Source of the DNA: an uncultured Solobacterium sp.
GTDB taxonomy: Bacteria; Bacillota_I; Bacilli_A; Erysipelotrichales; Erysipelotrichaceae
Direction: 5' to 3'
Assembly: GCA_900543035.1 (NCBI GenBank)
Contig: UQPV01000004.1
Coordinates: 11,335 to 75,334, forward strand
Length of the DNA: 64,000 bases
Shown here: piece by piece, positions 41,729-49,750 of the stretch
Layout of the letters: each line of letters begins with the position of its first letter
How positions within the stretch are numbered: position 1 is the stretch's first letter
The notes under the pieces: model-generated
The model's input: only the letters and a program-made list of their open reading frames with translations
What the model was told of the DNA's origin: nothing
Database searches by the model: none
Made by a program: the position numbers and the translations under genes

Positions 41729-42889
41729 ATGAAGATCATCGTGGCTTGTGATTCTTATAAGGGATGCATGACGTCGGCGCAGGTGGCGGACAACATCACG
41801 GCGGCCATACACCGGGTGGATCCGGCGATCGAAGTGGTCTCTTACACGATGGCAGATGGAGGGGAAGGAACCGCTGCCGCGTTCTGCGACGCGTGCGGCG
41901 GAGAGATGGTGGAAGCAGCGACCACCAACGCCTATGGCCGGCGGATCAGTGCGCAGTATGCGCTGATCGAAGAGGGGAAGACGGCGGTCATCGAGGCGGC
42001 AGGCTGCATCGGACTGGCCATGCATCCCCGGGAGAAACGCAATCCGCTCATGGCGAGCAGCTTCGGCGTGGGGACGCTGATGCTGGATGCGCAGGCGCGC
42101 GGCTGCCGGCGGATCATCGTCGGCCTGGGCGGCACGGCGACCAATGACGGCGGAATGGGCCTGTTGCAGAGCCTGGGCGCACGTTTCTATGATGAGCACC
42201 ATCAATATCTGTCGCCGCAGGCGGTCAATCTGGAAAAGGTGCGCTATATCGATTTCAACCGGCTCAACCTGCTGGAGGACATCGAGCTGACGGTCGCCTG
42301 CGACGTGAAGAATCATCTGCTGGGCAAGGCGGGCGCGACCTATACGTTCGGCAAACAGAAGGGGCTTTACCCTGCGCAGCTGGAACGGGTGGATCAGGGC
42401 ATGCGCAATTTCCGGGATCAGGTGAAGCGTTACCGGCATATCGATCTGGATGCGTTTGAAGGCGGCGGCGCCGCCGGCGGGATCGGCGCCGTGCTCATCG
42501 GCCTGCTGGGCGCCAGGATGGTGCCGGGCATCGAGCTGCTGCTGTCTTACAGCACGCTGGAAAAGGAGATCGCGGACTGTGACCTGGTGATCACCGGGGA
42601 AGGGCAGAGCGATGCGCAGACGCTCATGGGCAAGGTGCCGGCCGGCATCGCGGCCAGAGCGGCCGCAGCCAACTGCCCGATCATCTGCGTGAGCGGTGCG
42701 CTGGGCATCGGATATGAGAAGCTGTATGAGCTGGGCTTCATCGGCGTCTACAGCATCGCGGACCGCGCCATGAGCTTTCTGCAGGCGCTGGAGCAGGCGC
42801 CGGCAAAGCTGCAGGCATTCATTTATTCGCTCATCCGCACCATCGTTTCCCTGCAGCGTGATTTTCGGTCATCCGGATTTACACAATGA
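41729..42889 (+). CDS. Glycerate kinase (GlxK/GarK family)
   Basis: This kinase phosphorylates D-glycerate to 2- or 3-phosphoglycerate. The 386 residues show MKIIVACDSYKGCMTSAQVAD at the N terminus, YTMADGGEGTAAA, IVGLGGTATNDGGMGLLQSLG, and VITGEGQSDAQTLMGKVPAGI followed by A, all characteristic of the type 1 family. AGAAGGGAGTGAGC precedes ATG 41729. No glyoxylate or galactarate genes are adjacent, so the source of glycerate is not evident. A small gene follows 42 bases later with no terminator between. Confidence 0.92.
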   Translation: MKIIVACDSYKGCMTSAQVADNITAAIHRVDPAIEVVSYTMADGGEGTAAAFCDACGGEMVEAATTNAYGRRISAQYALIEEGKTAVIEAAGCIGLAMHPREKRNPLMASSFGVGTLMLDAQARGCRRIIVGLGGTATNDGGMGLLQSLGARFYDEHHQYLSPQAVNLEKVRYIDFNRLNLLEDIELTVACDVKNHLLGKAGATYTFGKQKGLYPAQLERVDQGMRNFRDQVKRYRHIDLDAFEGGGAAGGIGAVLIGLLGARMVPGIELLLSYSTLEKEIADCDLVITGEGQSDAQTLMGKVPAGIAARAAAANCPIICVSGALGIGYEKLYELGFIGVYSIADRAMSFLQALEQAPAKLQAFIYSLIRTIVSLQRDFRSSGFTQ

Positions 42890-42931
42890 GCGAACAGGAC
42901 TATAATGGGGACAGAAAAGGGAGGTCTTGTC

Positions 42932-43216
42932 ATGTCATTTGAAACAACGGTAGACGGGATTCAGATCCAGTCAAATGAAGAGCTGAGCGAAAAGGAGTGC
43001 CGCGCGTATATCCGCTACATCCAGTCGAAAAACCATAATCGCAGCATTGAGCGCATCAATCTCGATTTTGACGGCGATGATGTGAATCTGGGCTATTATC
43101 TGGAACCGCAGGGATTTGAGAAGATCCGCCGCATCACCGGATATCTGGTGGGCACCGTGGACCGCTTCAACGATGCGAAGCGCGCGGAAGAGCGTGACCG
43201 CGTCAAGCACATGTGA
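42932..43216 (+). CDS. Small conserved protein with a C-terminal motif like the end of anaerobic ribonucleotide reductase
   Basis: This 94-residue protein is of unknown function. The C-terminal third (RRITGYLVGTVDRFNDAKRA, then ERDRVKH) resembles the RVxGYLxxVxxFNxGKxxExxDR pattern at the end of class III ribonucleotide reductase NrdD and of small NRDD-like proteins. The zinc-binding CxxC pairs and the glycyl radical site are absent. I take this only as a family hint. GGGAGGTC lies 5-6 bases before ATG 42932. It probably shares the glycerate kinase transcript and ends at a terminator. Confidence 0.65.
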   Translation: MSFETTVDGIQIQSNEELSEKECRAYIRYIQSKNHNRSIERINLDFDGDDVNLGYYLEPQGFEKIRRITGYLVGTVDRFNDAKRAEERDRVKHM

Positions 43217-43220
43217 GAAG

Positions 43221-43240
43221 AGCCGGGAGACCGGTTTTTT
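43221..43240 (+). terminator. Terminator after the small NRDD-like gene
   Basis: AGCCGG-GAGA-CCGGTT with a GNRA-type tetraloop, followed by T to 43240. Confidence 0.75.
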
Positions 43241-43318
43241 CTTTCGCTGAAGGACGATGCAGGGCAAACCGAGGAATGACGCATTTTGAAATAAAAGATG
43301 AAAAAGATTTGAAAATGA

Positions 43319-43347
43319 TTGCGAAACAGTTTCATAATCGATATAAT
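43319..43347 (+). promoter_or_regulatory. Promoter of the alpha-hydroxy-acid oxidase-like gene
   Basis: TTGCGA (43319-43324), 17 bases, TATAAT (43342-43347). A small palindrome GAAAC-A-GTTTC (43323-43333) sits in the spacer and could be an operator. Confidence 0.75.
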
Positions 43348-43393
43348 AGAGTGGAACTGTGAAAGAGATGAATTGGGAAGCAGGTTGTTAAAC

Positions 43394-44416
43394 ATGAATA
43401 CATGGGAAGAAGTATACTCGCTAGCCCGGCAGAAATGCGGGATCTGCCGCTGCTGTCCGTCATGCAACGGAAGGGCGTGCCGGGGCGAGATGCCGGGACC
43501 CGGAGGAAAAGGAACGGGTTCCGCGTTCGTGCGCAATGTGGATATGCTGGAGAAGGTCATGATCGTGATGGATACGATCACCGGCAATGAAGAGGTGGAC
43601 ACCTCTTCTGATTTCTTCGGCACTCCTGTATCTTTGCCGGTATATGCGGCGCCGATCAGCGGCATCCGGCAGAATTACGGCGCAGACATGAGCGAAATGG
43701 ATTATACGGAGGCGGTCGTTTCCGGCTGTGAAGCCATGAAGACGATCACGTTTACCGGCGATGGAAAGATCGACAGCATGTTCAGGGAACCGATGGAGGT
43801 GCTCGGCCGGCATGGCGGACATGGCGTGCCGACGATCAAGCCGTGGGCGATGGGACACATGGATTGGCGCGTCGATCTGGTGAACGAGAGCAGCTGCCCT
43901 GCGATGGCGTCAGACATCGATGCCAGCGGGCTGAGCAATCTGCGCAACAGCGACGTCCCGGTGGGCTTCAAGGATGTCAGCGAGCTGAAGGCGCTGTGCG
44001 AACGCTCATCCAAGCCGGTGATCCTGAAGGGGATCATGAGCGTGAAGGGCGCGCGCAAGGCCATGCAGGCCGGCGCGGCAGGCATCATCGTCTCAAACCA
44101 TGGCGGCAGGGTGCTTGACGGCGCGCAGTCCGGCATCGAGGTGCTGGAGGATATCGTCGCCGCGGTCGGCAAGACGATGAAGGTGTTCGTGGACGGTGGT
44201 TTCCGCAGCGGAAACGACGTGTTCAAGGCGCTGGCGCTCGGCGCAGACGGCGTATTGATCGGCAGGCCGATCTCGCACGCGGCCATCGGCGGCGGAAGCG
44301 AGGGCGTGCAGATCTATCTGAAGAAGATCCAGCTGGAGCTGCGCGAAGCGATGGCGCTGGCCGGATGCAAGACGATCAAAGAGATTACACGGGACATGGC
44401 AGTCTGTGATTTTTAG
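43394..44416 (+). CDS. FMN-dependent alpha-hydroxy-acid oxidase family protein with an N-terminal cysteine cluster
   Basis: The 340 residues contain a TIM-barrel FMN domain: LKGIMSVKGARKAMQAGAAG with the FMN Lys, IVSNHGGRVLDG with the catalytic His and Arg, and VFVDGGFRSGNDVFKALALG followed by ADGVLIGRP. The family includes lactate and glycolate oxidases. Residues 15-32 contain CGICRCCPSCNGRAC, six cysteines. This cluster suggests metal or iron-sulfur binding or redox chemistry, as seen in the anaerobe-specific branch of unknown substrate. ATG 43394 has a weak ribosome site (GGGAAGCAGG about 12 bases upstream). The PPase-like gene follows after 10 bases. Confidence 0.83.
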   Translation: MNTWEEVYSLARQKCGICRCCPSCNGRACRGEMPGPGGKGTGSAFVRNVDMLEKVMIVMDTITGNEEVDTSSDFFGTPVSLPVYAAPISGIRQNYGADMSEMDYTEAVVSGCEAMKTITFTGDGKIDSMFREPMEVLGRHGGHGVPTIKPWAMGHMDWRVDLVNESSCPAMASDIDASGLSNLRNSDVPVGFKDVSELKALCERSSKPVILKGIMSVKGARKAMQAGAAGIIVSNHGGRVLDGAQSGIEVLEDIVAAVGKTMKVFVDGGFRSGNDVFKALALGADGVLIGRPISHAAIGGGSEGVQIYLKKIQLELREAMALAGCKTIKEITRDMAVCDF

Positions 44417-44426
44417 GAGGAAGACA

Positions 44427-44816
44427 ATGAATACACTGGAGAACAACGCATTTTTCTGGCAGAAGCTGGATACGCTCTACTTATCATCCAAACTTGTGGT
44501 GGACCGCCCGAAGGGAACATGCCATTACAAGTACAGCAACCTGGTATACCCGGTGGACTACGGATACCTCAACGATACGACCGGTTCGGATCAGGCGCCG
44601 ATCGATGTGTTCCGCGGTACGCAGAAGTCTAATCTGATCCAGGCAGTGGTCGTCAGCGCAGATATCCTGAAGAAGGACTGTGAGGTAAAGCTGCTGGTCG
44701 GCTGCACGCAGGAAGAGGAGTATGCCATCCTGGAATTCCTCAATCAGACCGAATTCCAGAAGGCCATCCTGGTGCGCCGCAGCAAGGATGTGCCGGATTG
44801 GGCCGTCAACGACTGA
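44427..44816 (+). CDS. Small inorganic pyrophosphatase (family I)-like protein
   Basis: At 129 residues this is shorter than usual family I enzymes (about 165-175 or more). VDRPKGTCHYKYSNLVYPVDY followed by GYLNDT matches the start of the family I active site. SDQAPIDVF stands where the DGDPxDVxV metal-binding loop is expected, but only some acidic residues are kept. It might be a minimal pyrophosphatase or a non-catalytic relative. AGGAGGAAGACA precedes ATG 44427. It shares the transcript of the FMN enzyme. The main pyrophosphatase is probably the CBS-PPase at 23.5-25.2 kb. Confidence 0.75.
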   Translation: MNTLENNAFFWQKLDTLYLSSKLVVDRPKGTCHYKYSNLVYPVDYGYLNDTTGSDQAPIDVFRGTQKSNLIQAVVVSADILKKDCEVKLLVGCTQEEEYAILEFLNQTEFQKAILVRRSKDVPDWAVND

Positions 44817-44824
44817 TACGCATG

Positions 44825-44853
44825 ATCTCGGAAGCGATTCCGGGATTTTTTTT
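44825..44853 (+). terminator. Terminator after the PPase-like gene
   Basis: ATCTCGGAA-GCGA-TTCCGGGAT with one G-T pair, followed by eight T. Confidence 0.85.
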
Positions 44854-44900
44854 GCATGTTCCGCTCTGGATGGGAATATAGTGAGGCAGGGAGGTACAGG

Positions 44901-45335
44901 ATGAGAAAGCTCTTGCTGGCCGTGTGCCTGACGCTGCTGTGCGGCTGCAGCAGTCTGGGTTCGGCAGACCGCGGCGACCTGGATATGGAACGCGCCCTGG
45001 CGCATATGGCAGAGGAGATGCGCGAGGCAGATGTCGGCGTGCTGATGAATGCGGAATGCGAAGACACCCATGTGCTGCAGCAGCTTTATGACCTGCAGCT
45101 GCAAAAAGGAGAATATGCGCTCATTCGCGGCATTCGCGCGGATGTGTCCCAGGAAGCGGCGATTTTTAAGTGTAATGCGGAAAACAGGAGTATAATAAAA
45201 GAGAAAGTGGAAGCGCGCGCCGCCGCGCTCAGCGCCAGCGACATACCTGTGCAGATCGGGGAAAAGGGGGATTATCTGTACATTGCGATCGGCGCGGATG
45301 CGGTATGGATGCGCAACTATCTGAAAGGTTTGTAG
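44901..45335 (+). CDS. Small lipoprotein, DUF4358-like
   Basis: The 144 residues begin MRKLLLAVCLTLLCGC, a lipoprotein signal with cleavage before the second cysteine. The mature part has the pattern AAIFKCNAENRSIIKEKVEAR followed by a DxxxGDYLYIAIGAD-like strand. This resembles DUF4358 proteins, small lipoproteins of Bacillota with unknown function. GGGAGGTACAGG precedes ATG 44901. The YihY gene starts 3 bases after its stop, so the two are likely co-transcribed. Confidence 0.72.
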   Translation: MRKLLLAVCLTLLCGCSSLGSADRGDLDMERALAHMAEEMREADVGVLMNAECEDTHVLQQLYDLQLQKGEYALIRGIRADVSQEAAIFKCNAENRSIIKEKVEARAAALSASDIPVQIGEKGDYLYIAIGADAVWMRNYLKGL

Positions 45336-45338
45336 AAT

Positions 45339-46205
45339 ATGAGAGTGATAAAAGAAATCTACCGGCAGTTTGACTCCTTTGATGGCCGTCTGTTTCGCTA
45401 TGCCCTCGCCTTCAGCCTGCTGCTGGCGATCGCGCCGATCCTGATCGCCCTGATCCTGGTCTTTCAAAACAGCATCATCTTGAACGAGGGGGCGGCAGAT
45501 GCGCTCGTTGCCGTGCTGATCCAGTATCTGCCTCGCGACATCATCGTGCCCTTTGTCGAGTGGTTTTCCAGCGAAGGAGAGCCGATCGGATTCTGGGCCA
45601 CCATTTCCACGCTGGCCATCTCCTTCTACCTTGCCAGCCGCAGCATCTATTCGTTTTTGTTGATCTCGGCCCAGGTGGAGAAGGTCAAGGTGCCTGTGGT
45701 CTATATCCGTCTGCGCGCCATCCTGCTGACCGTGTACTTTGCGCTGTATCTGTGTGCGTTTTATTTTCTGGTCGTCGTCTTTGAGCGGCTGTGGCTCATC
45801 GTGGTCGCCTTTTTGGCCGTCCTGCTGTTCATGTGTATGTACCATGCGCTTTCGTTTTACCACCGGCCGATGATGTATGGCATCGCCGGATCGCTGTTCA
45901 GCGTATGTTCCTTCGTCATCCTGGGCGCTGTATTGACCAAGATGCTGGAGACATTCACTTCTTATTCCACAGTATATGGACCGATGGCATCATTCATGAC
46001 TTTGTTGTTGTCAATCTACATCATCGCCTGTATTATATATTTGGGATTCTGTGTTCACATCGTACTGGAAGAGACAGCGGATGTCAGCGAATGTGAACTG
46101 AAGAGAGGAATATTGCTCAGGCTGTCAGTGGGCGTCCTTTCCAGAATAGGACGAAAGAGAGGGTCATATGAGAGTAACGATAAAGAAAATGGGGATCAAC
46201 GGTGA
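45339..46205 (+). CDS. YihY/BrkB-family inner membrane protein
   Basis: This is a 288-residue membrane protein with six hydrophobic spans. LFRYALAFSLLLAIAPILIAL, SRSIYSFLLISAQ, and YGPMASFMTLLLSIYIIACII are the YihY (formerly RNase BN-like) landmarks. The family is thought to be a transporter or envelope protein, with no firm function. No ribosome site of note is visible. It is 3 bases from the preceding lipoprotein. Its last 38 bases overlap rlmD. Confidence 0.85.
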   Translation: MRVIKEIYRQFDSFDGRLFRYALAFSLLLAIAPILIALILVFQNSIILNEGAADALVAVLIQYLPRDIIVPFVEWFSSEGEPIGFWATISTLAISFYLASRSIYSFLLISAQVEKVKVPVVYIRLRAILLTVYFALYLCAFYFLVVVFERLWLIVVAFLAVLLFMCMYHALSFYHRPMMYGIAGSLFSVCSFVILGAVLTKMLETFTSYSTVYGPMASFMTLLLSIYIIACIIYLGFCVHIVLEETADVSECELKRGILLRLSVGVLSRIGRKRGSYESNDKENGDQR

Positions 46206-47490
46206 AGGCATCGGCTACATCGACCGTCTTCCGGTATTCGTGCCGGGCGCTTTGCTCAACGAGGAAGCAGAGATCAAGGTGATCGAGCGCACACAGCGCT
46301 ATGCCCGTGCCAAAGTGGAAAAGATCATCAAGCGCAGCGACAAGCGGGTCAGATCGGCCTGCGGCATCCAGCATCGCTGCGGCGCCTGCCCGTATATGGT
46401 ATGTGCCGATGAGGAACAGCTCCGCTTCAAGCGCGATAATCTGCGTCAGTCGCTGATCAAGTATGCGCAGATCGATCCGAAGCTGATCAGCGAGGTCCGG
46501 CCAAGCCCTGCTAAGCTGCATTACCGCAATCAGTTCAAGCTTCCGCTGAGCATGCAGGAAGGGGAACTGGTCAACGGCATGTATATGCCCAATTCCAACA
46601 TCTTCGTGCCGATGGAGACATGCCTCATTCATGAGGAAGGGCTGGAGGCGCTGCGCAAGGCCATCCTCGCCGTCCTCAACCGGCATGGCATACGCGCCTA
46701 TGACTGGCATCAGAAGCGCGGGCTGAGACATCTGGTCGTGCGCGGCTTTGAAGGACGCTATCAGTGTACGCTCGTCACCGGCGAGGAACAGCTTCCCCAA
46801 GAGCTGATCGATGATCTGCTGCAGCTGGAAGGGCTCGTCTCCCTGTGGCAGAGCATTCAGACAGCCAAGAAGACGCCGGATATCTTCGGTCCGAAGATGA
46901 TCCTGCTGGGCGGACAGCGCAGCCTGACCATGCATCTGCACGGCTTGCGCATCCCGATTTCCCCGCGGTCCTTCTTTCAGCTGAATACCGCACAGGCCGC
47001 AAACCTGTATGCCTGCATCGACGCCATGGTCGAACCAGGATGCAAGCGCATCGTGGAGGCATACAGCGGCATCGGCGGCATTTCCATGTATCTGAAGGAT
47101 AAGGCCGAGGAAGTCATCGGCATCGAGATCATCAAGGATGCGGTGCTCGACGCCAGAAAGGCCGCTGAGCGAAACGGCATCCACAACGTCGAATTCATCT
47201 GCGCCGACGCGGCAGATAAGCTGACTTACTTATCCAAGAAAAAGAACATCGATGTGCTGGTGGTCGATCCGCCGCGCAGCGGTCTGGACGATCTGATGCT
47301 GGAGACGATGCTCAGAAGCAGGATCACCAAGATCATCTATGTCTCCTGCAACCCCTCCACGCTCGCCAAGAACCTGGCCGTGCTCAGCGAACGCTATGAG
47401 GTCAGACAGATCGTCCCCTTCGATATGTTCCCGCACACCGCGAACCTGGAAACGATCGTCCAGCTGGAGCGCCGGCAGGGCAGAAGATAA
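46168..47490 (+). CDS. rlmD: 23S rRNA (uracil-C5)-methyltransferase RlmD/RlmCD family
   Basis: SAM-dependent methyltransferase that forms 5-methyluridine in 23S rRNA (U1939 and, in Bacillota, often U747). The N terminus (residues 1-55) is a TRAM domain. CGIQHRCGACPYMVC carries iron-sulfur cysteines. SFFQLNTAQAANLY, EAYSGIGGISMYL, VVDPPRSGLDDLML and YVSCNPSTLAKNL are the methyltransferase and catalytic Cys motifs. Length 440 is normal. GAAAGAGAGGGTC precedes ATG 46168, which lies within the end of the yihY gene. Confidence 0.93.
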   Translation: MRVTIKKMGINGEGIGYIDRLPVFVPGALLNEEAEIKVIERTQRYARAKVEKIIKRSDKRVRSACGIQHRCGACPYMVCADEEQLRFKRDNLRQSLIKYAQIDPKLISEVRPSPAKLHYRNQFKLPLSMQEGELVNGMYMPNSNIFVPMETCLIHEEGLEALRKAILAVLNRHGIRAYDWHQKRGLRHLVVRGFEGRYQCTLVTGEEQLPQELIDDLLQLEGLVSLWQSIQTAKKTPDIFGPKMILLGGQRSLTMHLHGLRIPISPRSFFQLNTAQAANLYACIDAMVEPGCKRIVEAYSGIGGISMYLKDKAEEVIGIEIIKDAVLDARKAAERNGIHNVEFICADAADKLTYLSKKKNIDVLVVDPPRSGLDDLMLETMLRSRITKIIYVSCNPSTLAKNLAVLSERYEVRQIVPFDMFPHTANLETIVQLERRQGRR

Positions 47491-47505
47491 TTGATACATG
47501 AACAT

Positions 47506-47547
47506 GAACCTTGAGTCTGGATATCCAGGCAAAGAGGTTCTTTTTTT
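47506..47547 (+). terminator. Terminator of the lipoprotein-yihY-rlmD operon
   Basis: GAACCT (47506-47511) pairs with AGGTTC (47535-47540). Inside is the palindrome CTGGATATCCAG, and seven T follow. Confidence 0.8.
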
Positions 47548-47633
47548 GAAGCCATCTGCGCCGAATGGATGTCGTGCTGTCTAACAGTTTTGTTATAAGG
47601 CCATGATCCTCTTGTTCTTGAACGGAAAAGCTG

Positions 47634-47813
47634 TTACTGTATTATTGTAAGTAGTACAGTTGGCAGATGATCCGATACGGCTGTTTCGTCACTGATCATC
47701 ACATGTATCATTTCCCACGCCGGATGGGATCGTTTCAGCTTTTGCTTGCTGATCATGCCGCCTGAGATGTTTGAGGGATCATGGCAGAGCTCACCATCTT
47801 CGGCATACATCAT
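47634..47813 (-). CDS. Possible small or remnant gene of unknown function in the 47.5-48.1 kb gap
   Basis: The 560 bases between rlmD and the ABC module hold no long gene. On the minus strand one frame stays open for about 95 codons and ends at TAA (47636-47634). The part from ATG 47813 is 59 residues, beginning MMYAEDGELCHDPSNI and with a KRSHPAWEMIHVMISDE segment. Its composition looks protein-like, but there is no good ribosome site and I do not recognise the family. It could be the 3' remnant of a lost gene. The rest of the gap shows nothing I can support. Confidence 0.2.
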   Translation of the reverse strand: MMYAEDGELCHDPSNISGGMISKQKLKRSHPAWEMIHVMISDETAVSDHLPTVLLTIIQ

Positions 47814-48109
47814 AAGGATGACCCCGCTTTGCGGGAAGAGGATCTGATGAAGATCTGCGGCAGCTATACATCCTGACGACAGTTGATCTCCTCGATGAAT
47901 GAGATCAGACAGCGATAATGAACAGAAAGAGAAAGGTATGGTTCGTCATTGAACCAATAGGTGCAGAGCGATGGATGATCAGTTTATCCTGCCGGTATCT
48001 GCAGATGTTTGCCTTTAAGCAGGTCGATGGCAGGATCATCAGAGGATATACGCCTGATGTTGAACGAATCAAAATAGAGCGGATGACCATGAATGCGGGG
48101 TGATATGTG

Positions 48110-49003
48110 ATGTTGTCTTGGATCAGACGCAACAAAAGATATATCCTCTTAGGAGGAGTCTTCCTGATCATGCTTTTGGTAACAGTGGTGTTTTTAGGAA
48201 CAAATTATGGGGAAATTCTATCCAGATATTTCAACGAGGGAGAGGAGTATCTCAAGAGTGTGAACGAAACCAATCACTTGTCTGGTGAGTATCATCAGGA
48301 AGTTACCGGACTGTTCAGTCTGACGGCATATTATTTCCAATGGCTGAAAGCTATTTATGGCTTTGATTATCATATGGCACATGGTACGATGATTGCCGAT
48401 TATCTGGTGCCGATCATCGCCATCTTTGCAGGAGTGAATCTGCATAAACGTCTTCGTTCGACATTTGCGCTCTCAGCATTCAGAAAAGGAAATTACCGTC
48501 AGGCACTGATCACTGATGTCCTGAAGGAAAGCTGCCGGACTTCCCTGGCGGTCTTTATCCCATATCTGATTTATCTGTTATTTGTGTATGTATTTACGAT
48601 GGACGGTACAGCAGAGCTTGGGGCTTATAAATATTTTCTCTCGGATCTGCTGGGTGAGCGATTCTTCTATGACCATGTACAGCTGTATTATCTGATCGAA
48701 GGAACGATCCGGTTCTTCTTCGTTCCCTTTGCATATAGCTGTATGGGACAGGCGGCGGCAATCTGTTTACAGTCACGAAAATATATCATCCTGGAACCGA
48801 TCATCCTGTATTTTGGCCTTACCGCATTGATGGGCGTGCAGAATACGGTAAACGCCGTAACGGTGTATTTCAATCCGATCATGATCATGACCAATCAGGT
48901 CATACGCGGATACAACAGCATCTTGTTGATGATGTTCACCTTTGGCGTGTTGGTATTGAGCGGCCTTGCCATCTGGAAGAAAAGCGGAAAGGTGGAACTA
49001 TAG
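48110..49003 (+). CDS. Putative ABC transporter permease (ABC-2-like), module A
   Basis: This is a 297-residue membrane protein. A span near the N terminus (YILLGGVFLIMLLVTVVFLG) is followed by an extracytoplasmic stretch of about 60 residues and then at least five more spans. This is the plan of ABC-2-type permeases used by lantibiotic- or antibiotic-resistance ABC systems. Assignment rests mainly on the two genes that follow: a second membrane protein and an ABC ATPase. The start ATG 48110 follows GGGGTGAT. The region is AT-richer than its neighbours. Confidence 0.65.
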   Translation: MLSWIRRNKRYILLGGVFLIMLLVTVVFLGTNYGEILSRYFNEGEEYLKSVNETNHLSGEYHQEVTGLFSLTAYYFQWLKAIYGFDYHMAHGTMIADYLVPIIAIFAGVNLHKRLRSTFALSAFRKGNYRQALITDVLKESCRTSLAVFIPYLIYLLFVYVFTMDGTAELGAYKYFLSDLLGERFFYDHVQLYYLIEGTIRFFFVPFAYSCMGQAAAICLQSRKYIILEPIILYFGLTALMGVQNTVNAVTVYFNPIMIMTNQVIRGYNSILLMMFTFGVLVLSGLAIWKKSGKVEL

Positions 49004-49018
49004 CGGGAAGGTGAGAAG

Positions 49019-49750
49019 ATGAAGACAAAAAGACATGCGGCCGCATTGGCCATGCTTGTGGTATTGCTCATCGCCGGATCTGGTTATGTTCATCTGGCCA
49101 ACGCTTCAGCGCAGGAACAGGCGTTGGCATATGGCGGATCCATCGAACCGCTGTTATCTGCCGCTGATCATCTGCGTGCGTTCTTCATGGACCGCGACTT
49201 TCTTTTGGCCCATGGCATGAGCGTTCCCAATGTCAACGGGATGTGCATCCTGATCCTGTATCAGGCATTGCTCTTCAATATCGTGGAAGATTACCGGAAC
49301 CGCACGTTGTCATCCTACAGCCTGTGGCAATACCGGCAGAGCAGATCACGATTTATCTTATCTTATATCAAGGAGGCGGTCGTTTCTTTGATGATCGGCT
49401 TCTTGTGCACGCTGGCGGTCTTCGGGCTGTTCTCCTGTTTTGCCGGATGTGCGGGTACGGATATCCTGTATGTGACGTTATATCTGATCAGGCTGTATAT
49501 GCTGCTGATGGGACTGACCGTGCTGTCCAGGATCTGTTATCTGTTCACCGGAAGCCATATCACGCTGGTGCTGCAGATCGTCTTGTATATCATATTGCTG
49601 TTTGTGGATAATTTCTCCATGACGGCGTTCGTCATCATGAGCGGCAGTGTATCTGAGGAAATCGCATTGATCGGGGCATACGGAGGACTGCTGGTCCTGC
49701 TCATCGCGGTTTCATGGATCATGTATCAAAGAAAAGGAGATATCTTATGA
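49019..49750 (+). CDS. Putative ABC transporter permease (second membrane subunit), module A
   Basis: This is a 243-residue protein with an N-terminal span (ALAMLVVLLIAGSGYVHLA), a loop of about 50 residues and five further hydrophobic segments. It resembles the permease before it in overall plan but not in sequence motifs. GGGAAGGTGAG precedes ATG 49019. Its stop overlaps the start of the ATPase gene (ATGA at 49747-49750), so the three genes form one unit. Substrate unknown. Systems with this layout often export or protect against peptides. Confidence 0.65.
   Translation: MKTKRHAAALAMLVVLLIAGSGYVHLANASAQEQALAYGGSIEPLLSAADHLRAFFMDRDFLLAHGMSVPNVNGMCILILYQALLFNIVEDYRNRTLSSYSLWQYRQSRSRFILSYIKEAVVSLMIGFLCTLAVFGLFSCFAGCAGTDILYVTLYLIRLYMLLMGLTVLSRICYLFTGSHITLVLQIVLYIILLFVDNFSMTAFVIMSGSVSEEIALIGAYGGLLVLLIAVSWIMYQRKGDIL

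Noticed and set aside
41537-42439. Long N-terminal extension of the MarR protein at 41.1-41.5 kb
   Set aside because: The upstream open frame overlaps the glycerate kinase gene on the other strand. The MarR domain start coincides with an ATG having a good ribosome site and a promoter with a dyad.
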